This document shows positions 8,166 through 17,124 of a DNA stretch of 64,000 nucleotides, one piece after another. The DNA lies in assembly GCF_008329965.1 (NCBI RefSeq), contig NZ_CP036150.1, positions 2,356,001 to 2,420,000 on the forward strand, in the 5' to 3' direction. Source of the DNA: Oceanispirochaeta crateris. GTDB taxonomy: Bacteria; Spirochaetota; Spirochaetia; DSM-2461. Position 1 is the first letter of the stretch. Each line of letters starts with the position of its first letter. The notes under the pieces are model-generated. The model searched no databases. It was not told the origin of the DNA and saw only the letters and a program-made list of their open reading frames with translations. The position numbers and the translations under genes are program-made.

Positions 8166-9222
8166 TAGCTTTGGAACAGCCTTCAGAATAAGCACCTTTG
8201 GGGAATCCCATGGTGAGGGCGTAGGAGTCATCATCGATGGCGTCCCCCCGGGTCTCCCTATCAGCGAGGAAGACATCCAGCCGGAAATGGACCGTAGAAA
8301 ACCAGGTCAGTCCGACCTCACTACTCCGCGCAAGGAGAGTGATACCGTAATCATTCAGAGCGGTGTTTTTGAAGGCCGGGCCACAGGCACCCCCCTTATG
8401 ATTATTTTGCACAACACCAATACAATTTCCAGCGACTATGATGACGTAAAGGACAAATACAGACCCGGACATGCCGATTATACATATCAGCAGAAGTACG
8501 GAATACGTGACTGGAGGGGCAGCGGCAGAGCCTCAGGCAGGGAGACCGCAGGCCGGGTTGCAGCCGGGGCTATCGCCAGAAAAATTCTGAGTCTCCAGGG
8601 AATTCGCATCAAGGCCTACACCCTCGCGGCAGCAGGAATCACCTGCGAGAACTATGTTCCCGAACAGATTGAAAAGAACCCCATGAGAGCCTGCGATCCC
8701 GTAGCGGCCAAAAAGATGGTGGCTGTCATTGAATCCCTAAAAGACAGGGGCAACAGCGCCGGAGGCATAATAGAATGCCGAATTGAAGGGGTACCACCCG
8801 GATTGGGTGAACCAGTTTTCGATAAGCTGGAAGCCGATCTTGGCAAGGCAATCCTTTCCATAGGGGCTGTAAAAGGCTTCGAAATTGGGGAAGGATTTAA
8901 GGTGGCCGATATGTTCGGTTCGGAACACAATGACGAAATGTCTGAAAATGGATTTTTGACGAATCATGCCGGTGGTATTACCGGGGGAATCTCAACGGGG
9001 CAGGACATCATATTTAGAGCCGCCGTAAAACCCACAGCCTCAATTTCGGCCCTGCAGCATACCGTAAAGATGACTGGTGAAGAGGCAGAAATCAGAACCG
9101 AAGGGCGGCATGATCCCATCATCTGTCCTCGTATCATCCCTGTGATGGAGGCCATGGCAGCTATCGTACTAGTTGACCATTTACTCAGACTGGGAGCACA
9201 GAAGAGCCTTCAGATGAGCTGA
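8155..9222 (+). CDS. aroC: Chorismate synthase
   Basis: Converts 5-enolpyruvylshikimate 3-phosphate to chorismate using reduced FMN, the last common step of aromatic biosynthesis. The 355 residues match the family length. Signature segments seen: [18 protein letters not shown] near the N-terminus, [18 protein letters not shown], the central [21 protein letters not shown], and the C-terminal region with [18 protein letters not shown], which matches the family's GRHDPC signature with Ile in place of Cys. The start overlaps the end of aroK. The next gene is convergent 9 bases away, with no clear terminator between them. Confidence 0.97.
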   Translation: MAGNSFGTAFRISTFGESHGEGVGVIIDGVPPGLPISEEDIQPEMDRRKPGQSDLTTPRKESDTVIIQSGVFEGRATGTPLMIILHNTNTISSDYDDVKDKYRPGHADYTYQQKYGIRDWRGSGRASGRETAGRVAAGAIARKILSLQGIRIKAYTLAAAGITCENYVPEQIEKNPMRACDPVAAKKMVAVIESLKDRGNSAGGIIECRIEGVPPGLGEPVFDKLEADLGKAILSIGAVKGFEIGEGFKVADMFGSEHNDEMSENGFLTNHAGGITGGISTGQDIIFRAAVKPTASISALQHTVKMTGEEAEIRTEGRHDPIICPRIIPVMEAMAAIVLVDHLLRLGAQKSLQMS

Positions 9223-9231
9223 AAGACCATT

Positions 9232-9972
9232 CTAGGAAACACCTGCTGCTACGATCAGTGGCAGTTGATCTGCTCCCGCTCCAGCACCCTTGTATGAACC
9301 GTATGTATTCCATTCGGCAAAGCCGGACATGCTCAATGCGGCCATTAGGGTTTCGGGCATAAGGGGATAATGGATAATACTGTTTTCAAAAATCTGACCG
9401 GTCTCTTTAACTTCAAGTTCAGTCATAAAATAAAGCATTCCTTCCGTAGGACCGGATTCGTATCTTCGTCTAAAGAGACAGTGTTCTGTCTCAATAAGTG
9501 GGAATGTCATTCCACCATCTAGAATATTGATATAGTTCAGAATCTGAAGAACAAGTATACCCGACTTGTTCAACTTTTTGCCAGCATCCTGGAGGAACTG
9601 AAACTGAAGATTAAACGGGATATGAATCAGAGTATTGCCCAGACAGCTGATGCATTCAAAGCTCTGCTGAGGGTACAGCTGTTCCATATCAACCAGATTC
9701 CCGGCTTGAAATACCCCAGTTTTTTCCATCATTGAAGGTCCAGGATCTCTTACGAGTCTTCTTTCTGCTTCATGAATCATAGATTCATCCAGATCAAATC
9801 CTCGGGCCAGGATACCTTTGTGTCTGAGCTTCCTGACGAATTCCCCTGTTCCGCAACCGGCATCGAGCAGAGTGGCACCTGAATCGACTCTTTGCAATAC
9901 AAAATCAACACTGTCTTCAGACTGTGGAAATATTTCATCGTAGAACTCAGAAAGAATTGTATAAAAATCCAT
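9232..9972 (-). CDS. Class I SAM-dependent methyltransferase
   Basis: A 246-residue cytoplasmic protein with Rossmann-type methyltransferase motif I LLDAGCGTGEF (about 35-45), an acidic motif II (FDLDESMI), and a post-I region FECISCLGNTLIHIP. The substrate is not apparent; such proteins methylate small molecules or, less often, protein side chains. It lies downstream of rubredoxin on the same strand but beyond a terminator, so it probably has its own transcript or depends on read-through. Confidence 0.82.
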   Translation of the reverse strand: MDFYTILSEFYDEIFPQSEDSVDFVLQRVDSGATLLDAGCGTGEFVRKLRHKGILARGFDLDESMIHEAERRLVRDPGPSMMEKTGVFQAGNLVDMEQLYPQQSFECISCLGNTLIHIPFNLQFQFLQDAGKKLNKSGILVLQILNYINILDGGMTFPLIETEHCLFRRRYESGPTEGMLYFMTELEVKETGQIFENSIIHYPLMPETLMAALSMSGFAEWNTYGSYKGAGAGADQLPLIVAAGVS

Positions 9973-10007
9973 AGGATACCTCTCATCAAAAATATACAGC
10001 AGCCCAC

Positions 10008-10034
10008 AAAAAAAACCGCCCCGAAGGGACGGCT
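10008..10034 (-). terminator. Terminator after rubredoxin
   Basis: Read on the minus strand, GCCGTCCC and GGGGCGG pair around a TTC loop and are followed by eight T residues. One G-T pair interrupts the stem. It closes the rubredoxin transcript. Confidence 0.83.
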
Positions 10035-10058
10035 TTTATATAATTTACATTCTGCTCA

Positions 10059-10217
10059 TCAGTCGTTGGGTGAAAAATCAGATTTTTCAGCTCCACAAAG
10101 GGGGCATACCCAATCTTCGGGGATGTCTTTGAATGCTGTTCCGGCAGCTACACCGTTGTCAGGATCACCATCTTCAGGATCGTAAATATAGCCGCATACA
10201 TCGCATACGTATTTCAT
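10059..10217 (-). CDS. Rubredoxin
   Basis: A 52-residue mononuclear iron electron carrier, the standard rubredoxin size. Both Cys-rich knuckles are present: [15 protein letters not shown] near the N-terminus and [13 protein letters not shown] near the C-terminus, with the family-typical [15 protein letters not shown] between. The ribosome site GGAGG is seven bases from the ATG. It is encoded just downstream of superoxide reductase and rubrerythrin, for which it is the likely electron donor in peroxide and superoxide reduction. A perfect -10 box and a hairpin in the gap before it suggest that it also has its own promoter. Confidence 0.96.
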   Translation of the reverse strand: MKYVCDVCGYIYDPEDGDPDNGVAAGTAFKDIPEDWVCPLCGAEKSDFSPND

Positions 10218-10252
10218 GTAGTAACCTCCAAAACCTTATTGGTTTCCATAGA

Positions 10253-10288
10253 ATTATATATATTAATTGCCCTTTCGCAAGGGCAATT
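10253..10288 (-). promoter_or_regulatory. Hairpin and candidate promoter before rubredoxin
   Basis: A perfect 10-base stem (AATTGCCCTT / AAGGGCAATT, loop TCGC on the plus strand) spans 10265-10288. Read on the minus strand, TTGCGA inside the hairpin and TATAAT at 10253-10258 are 16 bases apart and could form a promoter about 30 bases before the rubredoxin start. The hairpin lacks a T-run, so it may act as a partial terminator or an RNA-processing site for the upstream genes. Confidence 0.5.
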
Positions 10289-10310
10289 TATACCAGAATC
10301 GGCCTGATCC

Positions 10311-10685
10311 TTAACTTTTCCAGAGACCATGCAGGTTGCAATACTCTCGAGCAGTTACCTTGGAGGCTTTTACCATGAACTCGGCCACTGGCTGATCCCC
10401 TGGTTTAAGGAACTGTTTGTAGGATTTACCGTCGGCAATCAATTCTATCCACTGAATGGAATGTTCTTCTGTCATAGGATGCAGAGTGCTTCCCACAGTA
10501 ACTTTATATCCGCCACTGATAGATTCAATCACAGGAACATGCTTTTCTGTTGAAGAATCGGCTGTCTTCTCATCCAGAAGAACCATTGGCTGTCCGCAGC
10601 AAACCAGTTCACCGCCGCCAACAGTAAGAACTTCGACAATATTACCGCACTCTTCACACTTATACACTTGACCTTTAGCAATCAT
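10311..10685 (-). CDS. dfx: Desulfoferrodoxin (two-iron superoxide reductase)
   Basis: Reduces superoxide to hydrogen peroxide without making oxygen, a defence used by anaerobes. The 124 residues contain the N-terminal desulforedoxin-like iron site (YKCEECG and LVCCGQPM, four Cys ligands) and the catalytic neelaredoxin domain with [23 protein letters not shown] and the C-terminal CNLHG, which supply the His4-Cys ligands. It is therefore the two-centre (2Fe) class. It lies about 30 bases after rubrerythrin and ahead of rubredoxin, so the products form a superoxide-to-peroxide-to-water chain. Peroxide control through the adjacent PerR-like repressor is likely. Confidence 0.96.
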   Translation of the reverse strand: MIAKGQVYKCEECGNIVEVLTVGGGELVCCGQPMVLLDEKTADSSTEKHVPVIESISGGYKVTVGSTLHPMTEEHSIQWIELIADGKSYKQFLKPGDQPVAEFMVKASKVTAREYCNLHGLWKS

Positions 10686-10717
10686 AATAATCTCCTGTTA
10701 TTTTTTTGGATTCAGAA

Positions 10718-11293
10718 TTACCAGTTTTCACCCAGAACTTCAAAATGGGCCTGAGGGTGTGCACAGGCAGGACACTTATTGGGAGCTTTTTTTCCTTCAT
10801 AGATATAACCACAGTTCATGCATCGCCAAACAACAGGCGCATCTTTTTCAAAGACTGTTCCATTATCGATATTCTTCTTTAAATCCAAATATCTTTTTTC
10901 ATGCTGTTTTTCGGCTATGGCGATAGAATCAAAGATCACAGCGATTTCAGAAAAGCCCTCTTCTTTTGCAGTTGCAGAGAACTCGGGGTACATGGTTGTC
11001 CATTCGTAATGTTCCCCAGCAGCACCTTCTGCCAGGTTTTCAGAGGTTGTCCCAATAACACCAGCGGGAAAGCTGCCAGTAATCTCTACTTCTCCGCCTT
11101 CAAGAAGCTTAAAAAGTCTCTTTGCGTGTTCTTTTTCCTGATTTGCTGTTTCTTCGAATACCCAGGCTACCTGTTCGAATCCTTCTTTTTTTGCCTGTTT
11201 AACAAAATATGTATATCTATTTCTAGCCTGTGACTCCCCGCAGAATGCGGTGAGAATGTTTTTTTCGGTTTTAGTTCCTTTAAGACTTGCCAT
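10718..11293 (-). CDS. rbr: Rubrerythrin
   Basis: A 191-residue non-haem di-iron peroxidase that reduces hydrogen peroxide. The ferritin-like four-helix part carries the metal-ligand segments FCGESQARNRY, EETANQEKEHAKRLF and AIAEKQHEKRYL. The C-terminal rubredoxin-like domain has CMNCGYIYEGKKAPNKCPAC. The ATG at 11293 is preceded by AAGGAG at six bases, which decides it over a frame starting at 11314. It heads the rubrerythrin-superoxide reductase-rubredoxin group and lies directly downstream of the PerR-like gene, its probable repressor. Confidence 0.96.
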   Translation of the reverse strand: MASLKGTKTEKNILTAFCGESQARNRYTYFVKQAKKEGFEQVAWVFEETANQEKEHAKRLFKLLEGGEVEITGSFPAGVIGTTSENLAEGAAGEHYEWTTMYPEFSATAKEEGFSEIAVIFDSIAIAEKQHEKRYLDLKKNIDNGTVFEKDAPVVWRCMNCGYIYEGKKAPNKCPACAHPQAHFEVLGENW

Positions 11294-11415
11294 TGAGATC
11301 TCCTTGATAAACAATTTTTATTTCCTGCAGAGTCTGTTTCCATTGCAAAACAATGGTGGTGCAAACGTTGACTCTGTTCAGATTCCAGATTCAATCAACC
11401 CCTTAATTAAAATAC

Positions 11416-11444
11416 AGTATACTATTAAAATCAAGCTTTACTAA
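11416..11444 (-). promoter_or_regulatory. Weak candidate promoter for rubrerythrin
   Basis: Minus-strand TTAGTA and TATACT are separated by 17 bases; the -35 half lies inside the 3' end of the PerR-like gene. The surrounding AT-rich stretch has an imperfect dyad (AATAGTATACTGTATT) that could be a degenerate repressor site. The leader to rubrerythrin would be about 115 bases and contains a small CCATTG/CAATGG hairpin at 11340-11356. Confidence 0.3.
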
Positions 11445-11823
11445 TGCAATCGCTACACAAACCCTGATAATTCACTGTAGACGAGAGGATCTTCCTCTTA
11501 CTGACCCATTCGCTGCGGGGATCCAGCGGAGGAGCCGTTAAAGGCAGAGGTATATCTTCAATTTTACCGCATTCTTCACATCTAAAATGCGGATGATTTG
11601 AAGTATCATAATCAAATCGTTTCTGCCCATCGGGTGTCTCGATTCTGACAATCATCCCTTGCCGATACATAATTTCCAGATTCCTATAAACAGTCCCTAA
11701 GCTAATATTCGGAATTTCGCCTCTGACAAACTCATAAACACGATCTGCCGAAGGATGACTCTGACTCTTCTTAAGAGCTTCGAGAATTATTTTCCTCTGA
11801 GTTGTCATCCTTAGATTATCCAT
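11431..11823 (-). CDS. perR: PerR-like peroxide-sensing repressor (Fur family)
   Basis: A 130-residue Fur-family repressor with an N-terminal winged helix (TTQRKIILEALKKSQSHPSADRVY) and a C-terminal metal-binding dimer domain. Two CxxC pairs (CEECG and CSDC) would hold structural zinc. The regulatory-site residues of PerR are matched: HPSAD (equivalent to B. subtilis His37), RFDYDTSNHPHF (Asp85, His91, His93) and, after CGKIE, Asp where PerR has Asp104 and Fur has Glu. This favours PerR over Fur. In PerR, iron-catalysed oxidation of these histidines releases the DNA. A Per-box-like palindrome lies just before its own start, and peroxide-defence genes follow immediately downstream. Confidence 0.88.
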   Translation of the reverse strand: MDNLRMTTQRKIILEALKKSQSHPSADRVYEFVRGEIPNISLGTVYRNLEIMYRQGMIVRIETPDGQKRFDYDTSNHPHFRCEECGKIEDIPLPLTAPPLDPRSEWVSKRKILSSTVNYQGLCSDCISKA

Positions 11824-11832
11824 GAGTAATAA

Positions 11833-11847
11833 TAATAATGATTACTA
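11833..11847 (-). promoter_or_regulatory. Per-box-like palindrome upstream of the PerR-like gene
   Basis: A 7-1-7 inverted repeat, TAATAAT G ATTACTA on the plus strand, agrees at 11 of 14 arm positions with the B. subtilis Per box (TTATAATNATTATAA). It lies 10 bases before the repressor's start codon, a placement that suits autorepression. Confidence 0.58.
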
Positions 11848-11872
11848 TTGATTGTCAACTAGATTTTTACAA

Positions 11873-13576
11873 TCAGTTTGAATTCTGCTTCTTAATCAAA
11901 AGATCGAGGAATAAGTCCCAGTTCAAAGGCTTTTCAAAGGCATCGCTATATAAATGATATTCGTTGGAATCTTTCTTTTCACTGATTAATGAAGAGGTAA
12001 GGAGGGAACAGTGATTCGTTCTCGGGAAGGCTCCATTTTTCCACTGTTTTAGGATTTCTAGTCCTGAAAGGGTGAGCAAGTGATCATTTACAAGAACCAG
12101 AAAGTAGTCATTCTCTTTCATTTTAAGGACTGCCTCCTGCCCTGTTTCTGCCTGGTCTACACTGTAACCGGTCTGTTCAAGCTGACTTGAAAGTTTTTTT
12201 CTGAACAAAGAATCATCATCAGCAATCAGAATTGCACCCGATTCCTTCCCAGGCCCTCCTCCCAGCCTATAACCGCTAATGACAGTCCCCTCCCCTTTCA
12301 CCGGCGGTATTGAAAGCAGAAATCTAGCGCCATCGCTGCAGGATGGATCACAGGAAAGACTTCCCCCCATTTTTTCTGCCAGACTGCGGGCAACAGTCAA
12401 GCCCAGTCCCGGCCCCTTCCTGTCTAAAATGATGCGCGTGAAGGGTTTGAAGATATCCTCCCGTCTAGTCGCATCAATGGCAGGGCCTAAATTACGGACG
12501 GTGATGTTCATAGTGAAAAATAGTGATTCGACTCGGTGAACTTTTATAATGATGTACATCCCTCCATGACTGAGTCCTTCCGCATTGTCAATAAGCCTCT
12601 CCAGCAGTTCATTCAGGAGGGTAAAACGGGTATTCAGTGATTCGGGAACATCCCCCAGCAGGAGGACAAAAAATGGAAATCCCTGTTGCTGATAGAATTT
12701 GCGAACCCGATTGACCAGTTGGTTCTGCCAGTCCTCCAGCGAACGTGTTTCATTGCGCGGCTGTTCTTGATTTCCTTCATATAAGGCCGAAATCTTATCC
12801 GGAAAAGCCAGGAATGAGAGGTTACGGATTGTGGAATTCATTTCCTGTCCTGAAGATGTGATCCGTTCCAACTTTTTCCTGGTCTCCACGCGATTTGAAT
12901 CATCATGCAAGAGTGAATCACTGTCTTCTATGATTTGATTCAACGGAGGGAGTCCTGTTCTCAGGAAATCGGCATAGTAATCACTGCGAAGCTGGAGGTC
13001 CTCTTTGACGGAAACATAAAGATCATTGAGAATATCCAGCTGATCTCTGTAATGACTAATATCCTTGAAGTGTATGAGAACACCCATTTTCCCCGTTTCA
13101 GGGTCTTTCATTTGCAGAAAAGAGACTTCGTAGGTTTTTGTATCACCCTCTTTATCGGTAAACTTCCTCTCTTTTATCAGGGGCCGCACCCTGGTATTGA
13201 CCATGTTCTCCATCTTGCGAATCTCATCAGACTCATTAGGAAATAGATTTTCCGGTGTCGAGCCAATAATCCGGTTTTTTGGCATTCCCCACAATTTTTC
13301 GAGTGCCTTGTTGCACCAGGTATAGACTCCCTTACTATTTTTAAAAACGAAGGGATCGGGATAGCTGTTTAGAAGACTATCAATGGAATTCAGTCTTTCA
13401 CGAAGATTTCTTTCTTCCCGATTATGGCGGGAAAACTCTTTACGAACTAATGAGGTATACTTATTTTTGTAATACAACACGATAAGACTGGTTGTAACGA
13501 CCAGAACAGAAATTATTGAAAAAATCAGAACACTGTCTTCGATGAGTGTTAAAGATATTTTGAATTGATTAAACAT
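11873..13576 (-). CDS. Membrane-anchored PAS/hybrid sensor-kinase-like protein with degenerate phospho-sites
   Basis: A 567-residue protein: one N-terminal membrane helix (about 16-37), a short coiled linker, a PAS domain (about 65-180, with GVYTWCNKALEKLWG), a dimerisation-helix region, a HATPase-like domain (about 310-425) and a C-terminal receiver-like domain (about 445-565). In the H-box the segment RTGLPPLN at 207-213 has Arg at the place of the usual His. The HATPase keeps N331 and GPGLGL at 388-393, but the DxGxG motif is replaced by RNLGPAID. The receiver keeps D453-D455, T527 and K549, but N497 stands at the normal acceptor position, with an Asp next to it. I infer a regulatory scaffold or ATP sensor rather than a standard kinase. 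The start overlaps the glycosyltransferase gene by 8 bases. Confidence 0.82.
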   Translation of the reverse strand: MFNQFKISLTLIEDSVLIFSIISVLVVTTSLIVLYYKNKYTSLVRKEFSRHNREERNLRERLNSIDSLLNSYPDPFVFKNSKGVYTWCNKALEKLWGMPKNRIIGSTPENLFPNESDEIRKMENMVNTRVRPLIKERKFTDKEGDTKTYEVSFLQMKDPETGKMGVLIHFKDISHYRDQLDILNDLYVSVKEDLQLRSDYYADFLRTGLPPLNQIIEDSDSLLHDDSNRVETRKKLERITSSGQEMNSTIRNLSFLAFPDKISALYEGNQEQPRNETRSLEDWQNQLVNRVRKFYQQQGFPFFVLLLGDVPESLNTRFTLLNELLERLIDNAEGLSHGGMYIIIKVHRVESLFFTMNITVRNLGPAIDATRREDIFKPFTRIILDRKGPGLGLTVARSLAEKMGGSLSCDPSCSDGARFLLSIPPVKGEGTVISGYRLGGGPGKESGAILIADDDSLFRKKLSSQLEQTGYSVDQAETGQEAVLKMKENDYFLVLVNDHLLTLSGLEILKQWKNGAFPRTNHCSLLTSSLISEKKDSNEYHLYSDAFEKPLNWDLFLDLLIKKQNSN

Positions 13577-14975
13577 AATAGGATTGCCGACTTATCTGCA
13601 ATCGCCTCCTGGATGCCCTGATTTCATCAGAATAATTATCTAAAATACTAGCTAGCCTGGTTTTCAGAATGTGAATTCCAAATTCATCTGCAGCTCTTTT
13701 AAAACTGAGGCCTACCCTTAGATTTCTGATTTTTTCTTCAGTCAGAACTTCATATATTTCTTCGAGCACAGAAGGATCTATGATTAAATTCCCTTGACCA
13801 TCATATCTGTCTCTTATTTCAACAGGTTGGATACCACTGCCCCTAATATCGGTTTTATAGATAAGATATGTGGTTGTCACCAGGGGAACTCTCGCAGCAA
13901 TGGTCTCGAGAAGTGCATTACCAAACCCCTCCCAAGCCGGGAGATAGGTGACCAGATCCGCATTAATCAGGACATCTGCATTTGTATAACAGCGTTGACC
14001 GTTTTTTTCGGTACGACAGGAGTAGACCCTATCTGTGATTATATGGAAATGAACATCTAAACTCCCGGCCAAGCTGATAAGATTTTGAAGGTAGGGGCTG
14101 TCCGGTTCATTACTATGATGCAAGGTAATAATGAAATGAATTTTATGCGCAAGGAAGCTGTACTTTCTAGAAAATTGAGCCATAAGCCTGATTGAATCCT
14201 CGATCCTTTTGCGGGGAACAATTCTTGTAGGTTGAACAAAGAGAAGATCATCCTCTGCGAAGCCAAAATCCTCTCTGAATTGTCTATTGTAATTGTCTTT
14301 TATGGGAGGATGATCAAAATCGGCACAATTGGGAACGATATGAGGCTTTACTCTTTTCACAGAACTGAGAACATGTTCCGCATAGGAGGAAGTCACCACA
14401 TGCTCAACGGAAATATTTCTAGGCGGCATGATTCTATTCAATAACTGCTCAATATGACTTTCACAGAACCTGCTCCTTTCCCACCAGAAATCATGGTGAT
14501 GAAAGAGTGCGGCGACTTTATAGGTCTGAACCAGCTCATTCACAGCCACGGCTCCTAAGAGTGTCATAGGTAGGGCATTTGTATTTTCTGCGATAATCAT
14601 ATCGATGCTGTTTTTTTGAATAAATTGATATAGAACCCCTGCTATTTTGCGTCCTTCTTCTAGCAACTCATCCTGAAGCAACTGCAAATTTTCTTCTGAT
14701 AAATGAGTAGAGTTTTCACCGAGGTAAGGAAACACAAGGTTTTCATAATACTCCTGACGGGGTGATGAAAAGCTGAGGTCTTTTATGGTCAATTGCTGCT
14801 TATATGGAACCTCTGTAAATTCTGAAGCATAGAACCCTGAAACAGTATACAGACCATGCCCCATGCCGGCCAGCACGGAGATCCATTTTTCAGTTTCCCG
14901 GGAAACACCATCCACATCCCCGAGTTTCCCGCTGATAAAACAAATATTGAATAAATTGTTTTTCTTATGCAACAT
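13569..14975 (-). CDS. GT4-family glycosyltransferase
   Basis: A 468-residue GT-B-fold retaining glycosyltransferase. The N-terminal domain begins CFISGKLGDVDGVSRETEKW (acceptor side). The C-terminal domain has the phosphate-binding RIVPRKRIEDSI and the EX7E motif EGFGNALLE followed by TIAARVPLV. There is no signal peptide or membrane helix, so it acts in the cytoplasm on a nucleotide-sugar donor. The GDVDGVS start is shared by GT4 enzymes that make compatible solutes or glycolipids, but I cannot assign a substrate. It is longer than most GT4 enzymes (about 380). The gene ends inside the start of the degenerate hybrid kinase gene, so the two are translationally coupled. Confidence 0.82.
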   Translation of the reverse strand: MLHKKNNLFNICFISGKLGDVDGVSRETEKWISVLAGMGHGLYTVSGFYASEFTEVPYKQQLTIKDLSFSSPRQEYYENLVFPYLGENSTHLSEENLQLLQDELLEEGRKIAGVLYQFIQKNSIDMIIAENTNALPMTLLGAVAVNELVQTYKVAALFHHHDFWWERSRFCESHIEQLLNRIMPPRNISVEHVVTSSYAEHVLSSVKRVKPHIVPNCADFDHPPIKDNYNRQFREDFGFAEDDLLFVQPTRIVPRKRIEDSIRLMAQFSRKYSFLAHKIHFIITLHHSNEPDSPYLQNLISLAGSLDVHFHIITDRVYSCRTEKNGQRCYTNADVLINADLVTYLPAWEGFGNALLETIAARVPLVTTTYLIYKTDIRGSGIQPVEIRDRYDGQGNLIIDPSVLEEIYEVLTEEKIRNLRVGLSFKRAADEFGIHILKTRLASILDNYSDEIRASRRRLQISRQSYYV

Positions 14976-15044
14976 TTTTATGCAAGCTCCAGACCTATTA
15001 ATGTACTTCGCTTTGTCTACTTTTTAAAGGGATGTTAAAATTTT

Positions 15045-15090
15045 TGAAAAAAAAGAACAGGGTTGTCTCCGCATGAGAAGACAACCCTGC
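15045..15090 (-). terminator. Terminator of the oligopeptide transporter operon
   Basis: On the minus strand an 11-base perfect stem (CAGGGTTGTCT / AGACAACCCTG) with a 10-base loop is followed by TTC and a run of eight T residues. It lies just after oppF. Confidence 0.92.
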
Positions 15091-15112
15091 TGTTCATAGG
15101 TTCAGATCTATA

Positions 15113-16105
15113 TCAGAAAGAACCTTTCACCACATGACAGGCAACATGATGCCCGGGAGCCATCTCTTCCAGAACGGGAGTCTGCTCTTTACAGACGGGC
15201 TGAACCAAGGGACAACGGGATGCAAAACGACAACCTGCAGGCGGATCGATGGGACTCATCACATCACCTGGCAGGATCACCCTCTTATTCTTTCTGGTCA
15301 ACTTGGGATCAGGTATGGGGATGGCCGAGAGCAAGGCTTTTGTGTAGGGATGGAGAGGATTCTTGTACAGCTCTTCACTTTCACAAACTTCCATGAGCAT
15401 CCCAAGATACATGACTCCGATTCTATCGGAGATGTGTTTAACCATGGATAGATCATGGGCGATAAACAAATAGGTCAGGCCCATTTCATTTTGCAGATCT
15501 TCCATCATATTCACAACCTGGGCCTGAATGGAAACATCCAGGGCCGAAATTGGCTCATCACAAATCACAAGATCCGGTTCTACAGCCAGAGCACGGGCAA
15601 TGCCGACCCTCTGCCTCTGTCCTCCGGAAAACTCATGAGGGTAGCGGTTGGCATGCTCTCTCTTGAGACCAACATGATTAAGAAGAGTATAGATCCGTTC
15701 CTGTCGTTCCGCACCTGAGGCAATTTTATGTGTAGAAATCCCTTCACCGATGATATCGGTCACTGTCATTCTGGAGTTCAGCGATGCATAGGGGTCCTGA
15801 AAGATCATTTGAATCCGTTTCCGGAAGGGTTTCAGGTCTTTTTCGGGCACCTTCGCCAGATCGATACCATCAAAATTGATTTCTCCACCTGTTGCCTCAT
15901 AAAGACGAAGGATTGTCCGTCCAGTAGTAGATTTACCACAACCAGATTCTCCAACGAGACCGAAGGTTTCGCCTTTTTTAATCTCAAAAGAAACACCGTC
16001 AACAGCCTTCAAATAGGATTTTTTCTGATTAAACAATCCACCTTTGCTGATTTGGAAATACTTTTTTAGCTCTTTAACTTCAAGTAGGACGTCCTTATTA
16101 CTCAC
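15113..16105 (-). CDS. oppF: Oligopeptide ABC transporter ATPase OppF
   Basis: Cytoplasmic ATPase subunit of the peptide importer, 330 residues. Walker [11 protein letters not shown], signature [16 protein letters not shown], Walker [13 protein letters not shown] and the switch His in [10 protein letters not shown] are intact. The C-terminal oligopeptide-transporter extension carries CRFASRCP with more Cys residues downstream ([13 protein letters not shown]), as is typical for OppF/DppF. It overlaps oppD by 8 bases and is the last gene of the operon, directly before the terminator. Confidence 0.95.
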   Translation of the reverse strand: MSNKDVLLEVKELKKYFQISKGGLFNQKKSYLKAVDGVSFEIKKGETFGLVGESGCGKSTTGRTILRLYEATGGEINFDGIDLAKVPEKDLKPFRKRIQMIFQDPYASLNSRMTVTDIIGEGISTHKIASGAERQERIYTLLNHVGLKREHANRYPHEFSGGQRQRVGIARALAVEPDLVICDEPISALDVSIQAQVVNMMEDLQNEMGLTYLFIAHDLSMVKHISDRIGVMYLGMLMEVCESEELYKNPLHPYTKALLSAIPIPDPKLTRKNKRVILPGDVMSPIDPPAGCRFASRCPLVQPVCKEQTPVLEEMAPGHHVACHVVKGSF

Positions 16106-17117
16106 TTACGGCTCCTGCTTTTTCATATTTTTCGACCTGAGGAGCCTTCTCATGAAGGAGCCAGCAGGCAGAGGTATGGGTTTCACTCAACACAAACGCA
16201 GGAGGCCTGTCGGTTAGACAGACAGCCATGGCATGAGGGCAACGGCTTGAAAAGGGACAGCCCTCGGGGGGATGAAGGAGGTCGGGAGGTGATCCCTCAA
16301 TGGGTATCAGCCGTTCCTTTTCACCCTGTGTTATCTTTGGTACAGACTTATGGAGACCCACCGTATAGGGGTTCTGAGGATTGTAAAAGATATCATCTTC
16401 TGTTCCCTGCTCCATGATGGTTCCGCCGTACATGACGACAATATGGTCACAAACCTCGGCAATAACCCCCAGATCATGAGTAATGAGGATGATAGAGGCG
16501 TTGATCTTATCTTTCAAATCATTCATCAGATCCAAAATCTGAGCTTGAATTGTAACGTCCAGAGCCGTTGTTGGCTCATCGGCTATGAGGAGCATGGGAT
16601 TACAGGAGAGGGCTGTGGCAATCATGACCCTCTGACGCATACCCCCTGAAAACTCATGAGGGTAGCTGTTAATTCTGTTTTCCGGTTCAGGAATTCCTAC
16701 AAGGCGGAGCATTTCAACCGCCTGCGCCACAGCTTTGGACTTGCTGATTTTCTTATGTCGACGAATGACCTCTACCATTTGATTTTTGATTGTGTAGACG
16801 GGATTCAGGGATGTCATGGGATCCTGAAAGATCATGGCAATCTCATTTCCCCGTAGATCAGAAAGTTCTTTCTGCGACAGTTTAGCCAGGTCTTTGCCCC
16901 CAAAGAGGATCTCCCCCTCTTTGATCCGGCCGGGTTCATCGATCAGCCCCATGATAGACAGGGCGGTCACACTCTTGCCGCTACCGGACTCCCCGACGAT
17001 TCCCAAAACACCGCCTTTTTTCAGTTGAAAAGAGGCTCCCCTGACGGCTTGTATCTCTCCATGATGTGTAAAAAAAGAGGTTTTTACATTTTTGACTTCT
17101 AATAGTATATCTTCCAT
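16098..17117 (-). CDS. oppD: Oligopeptide ABC transporter ATPase OppD
   Basis: Second ATPase of the importer, 339 residues. Walker A GESGSGKSVT, Q-loop FQDPMTSLNP, signature FSGGMRQRVMIA, Walker B LLIADEPTTALD and switch His in ILITHDLGV are present. The C-terminal extension has CPFSSRCPHAM and later Cys residues, as in OppD/DppD. It would pair with OppF as the ATPase heterodimer beneath OppB-OppC. It lies 7 bases after oppC and overlaps oppF. Confidence 0.95.
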   Translation of the reverse strand: MEDILLEVKNVKTSFFTHHGEIQAVRGASFQLKKGGVLGIVGESGSGKSVTALSIMGLIDEPGRIKEGEILFGGKDLAKLSQKELSDLRGNEIAMIFQDPMTSLNPVYTIKNQMVEVIRRHKKISKSKAVAQAVEMLRLVGIPEPENRINSYPHEFSGGMRQRVMIATALSCNPMLLIADEPTTALDVTIQAQILDLMNDLKDKINASIILITHDLGVIAEVCDHIVVMYGGTIMEQGTEDDIFYNPQNPYTVGLHKSVPKITQGEKERLIPIEGSPPDLLHPPEGCPFSSRCPHAMAVCLTDRPPAFVLSETHTSACWLLHEKAPQVEKYEKAGAVSE

Positions 17118-17124
17118 TTCTTAT

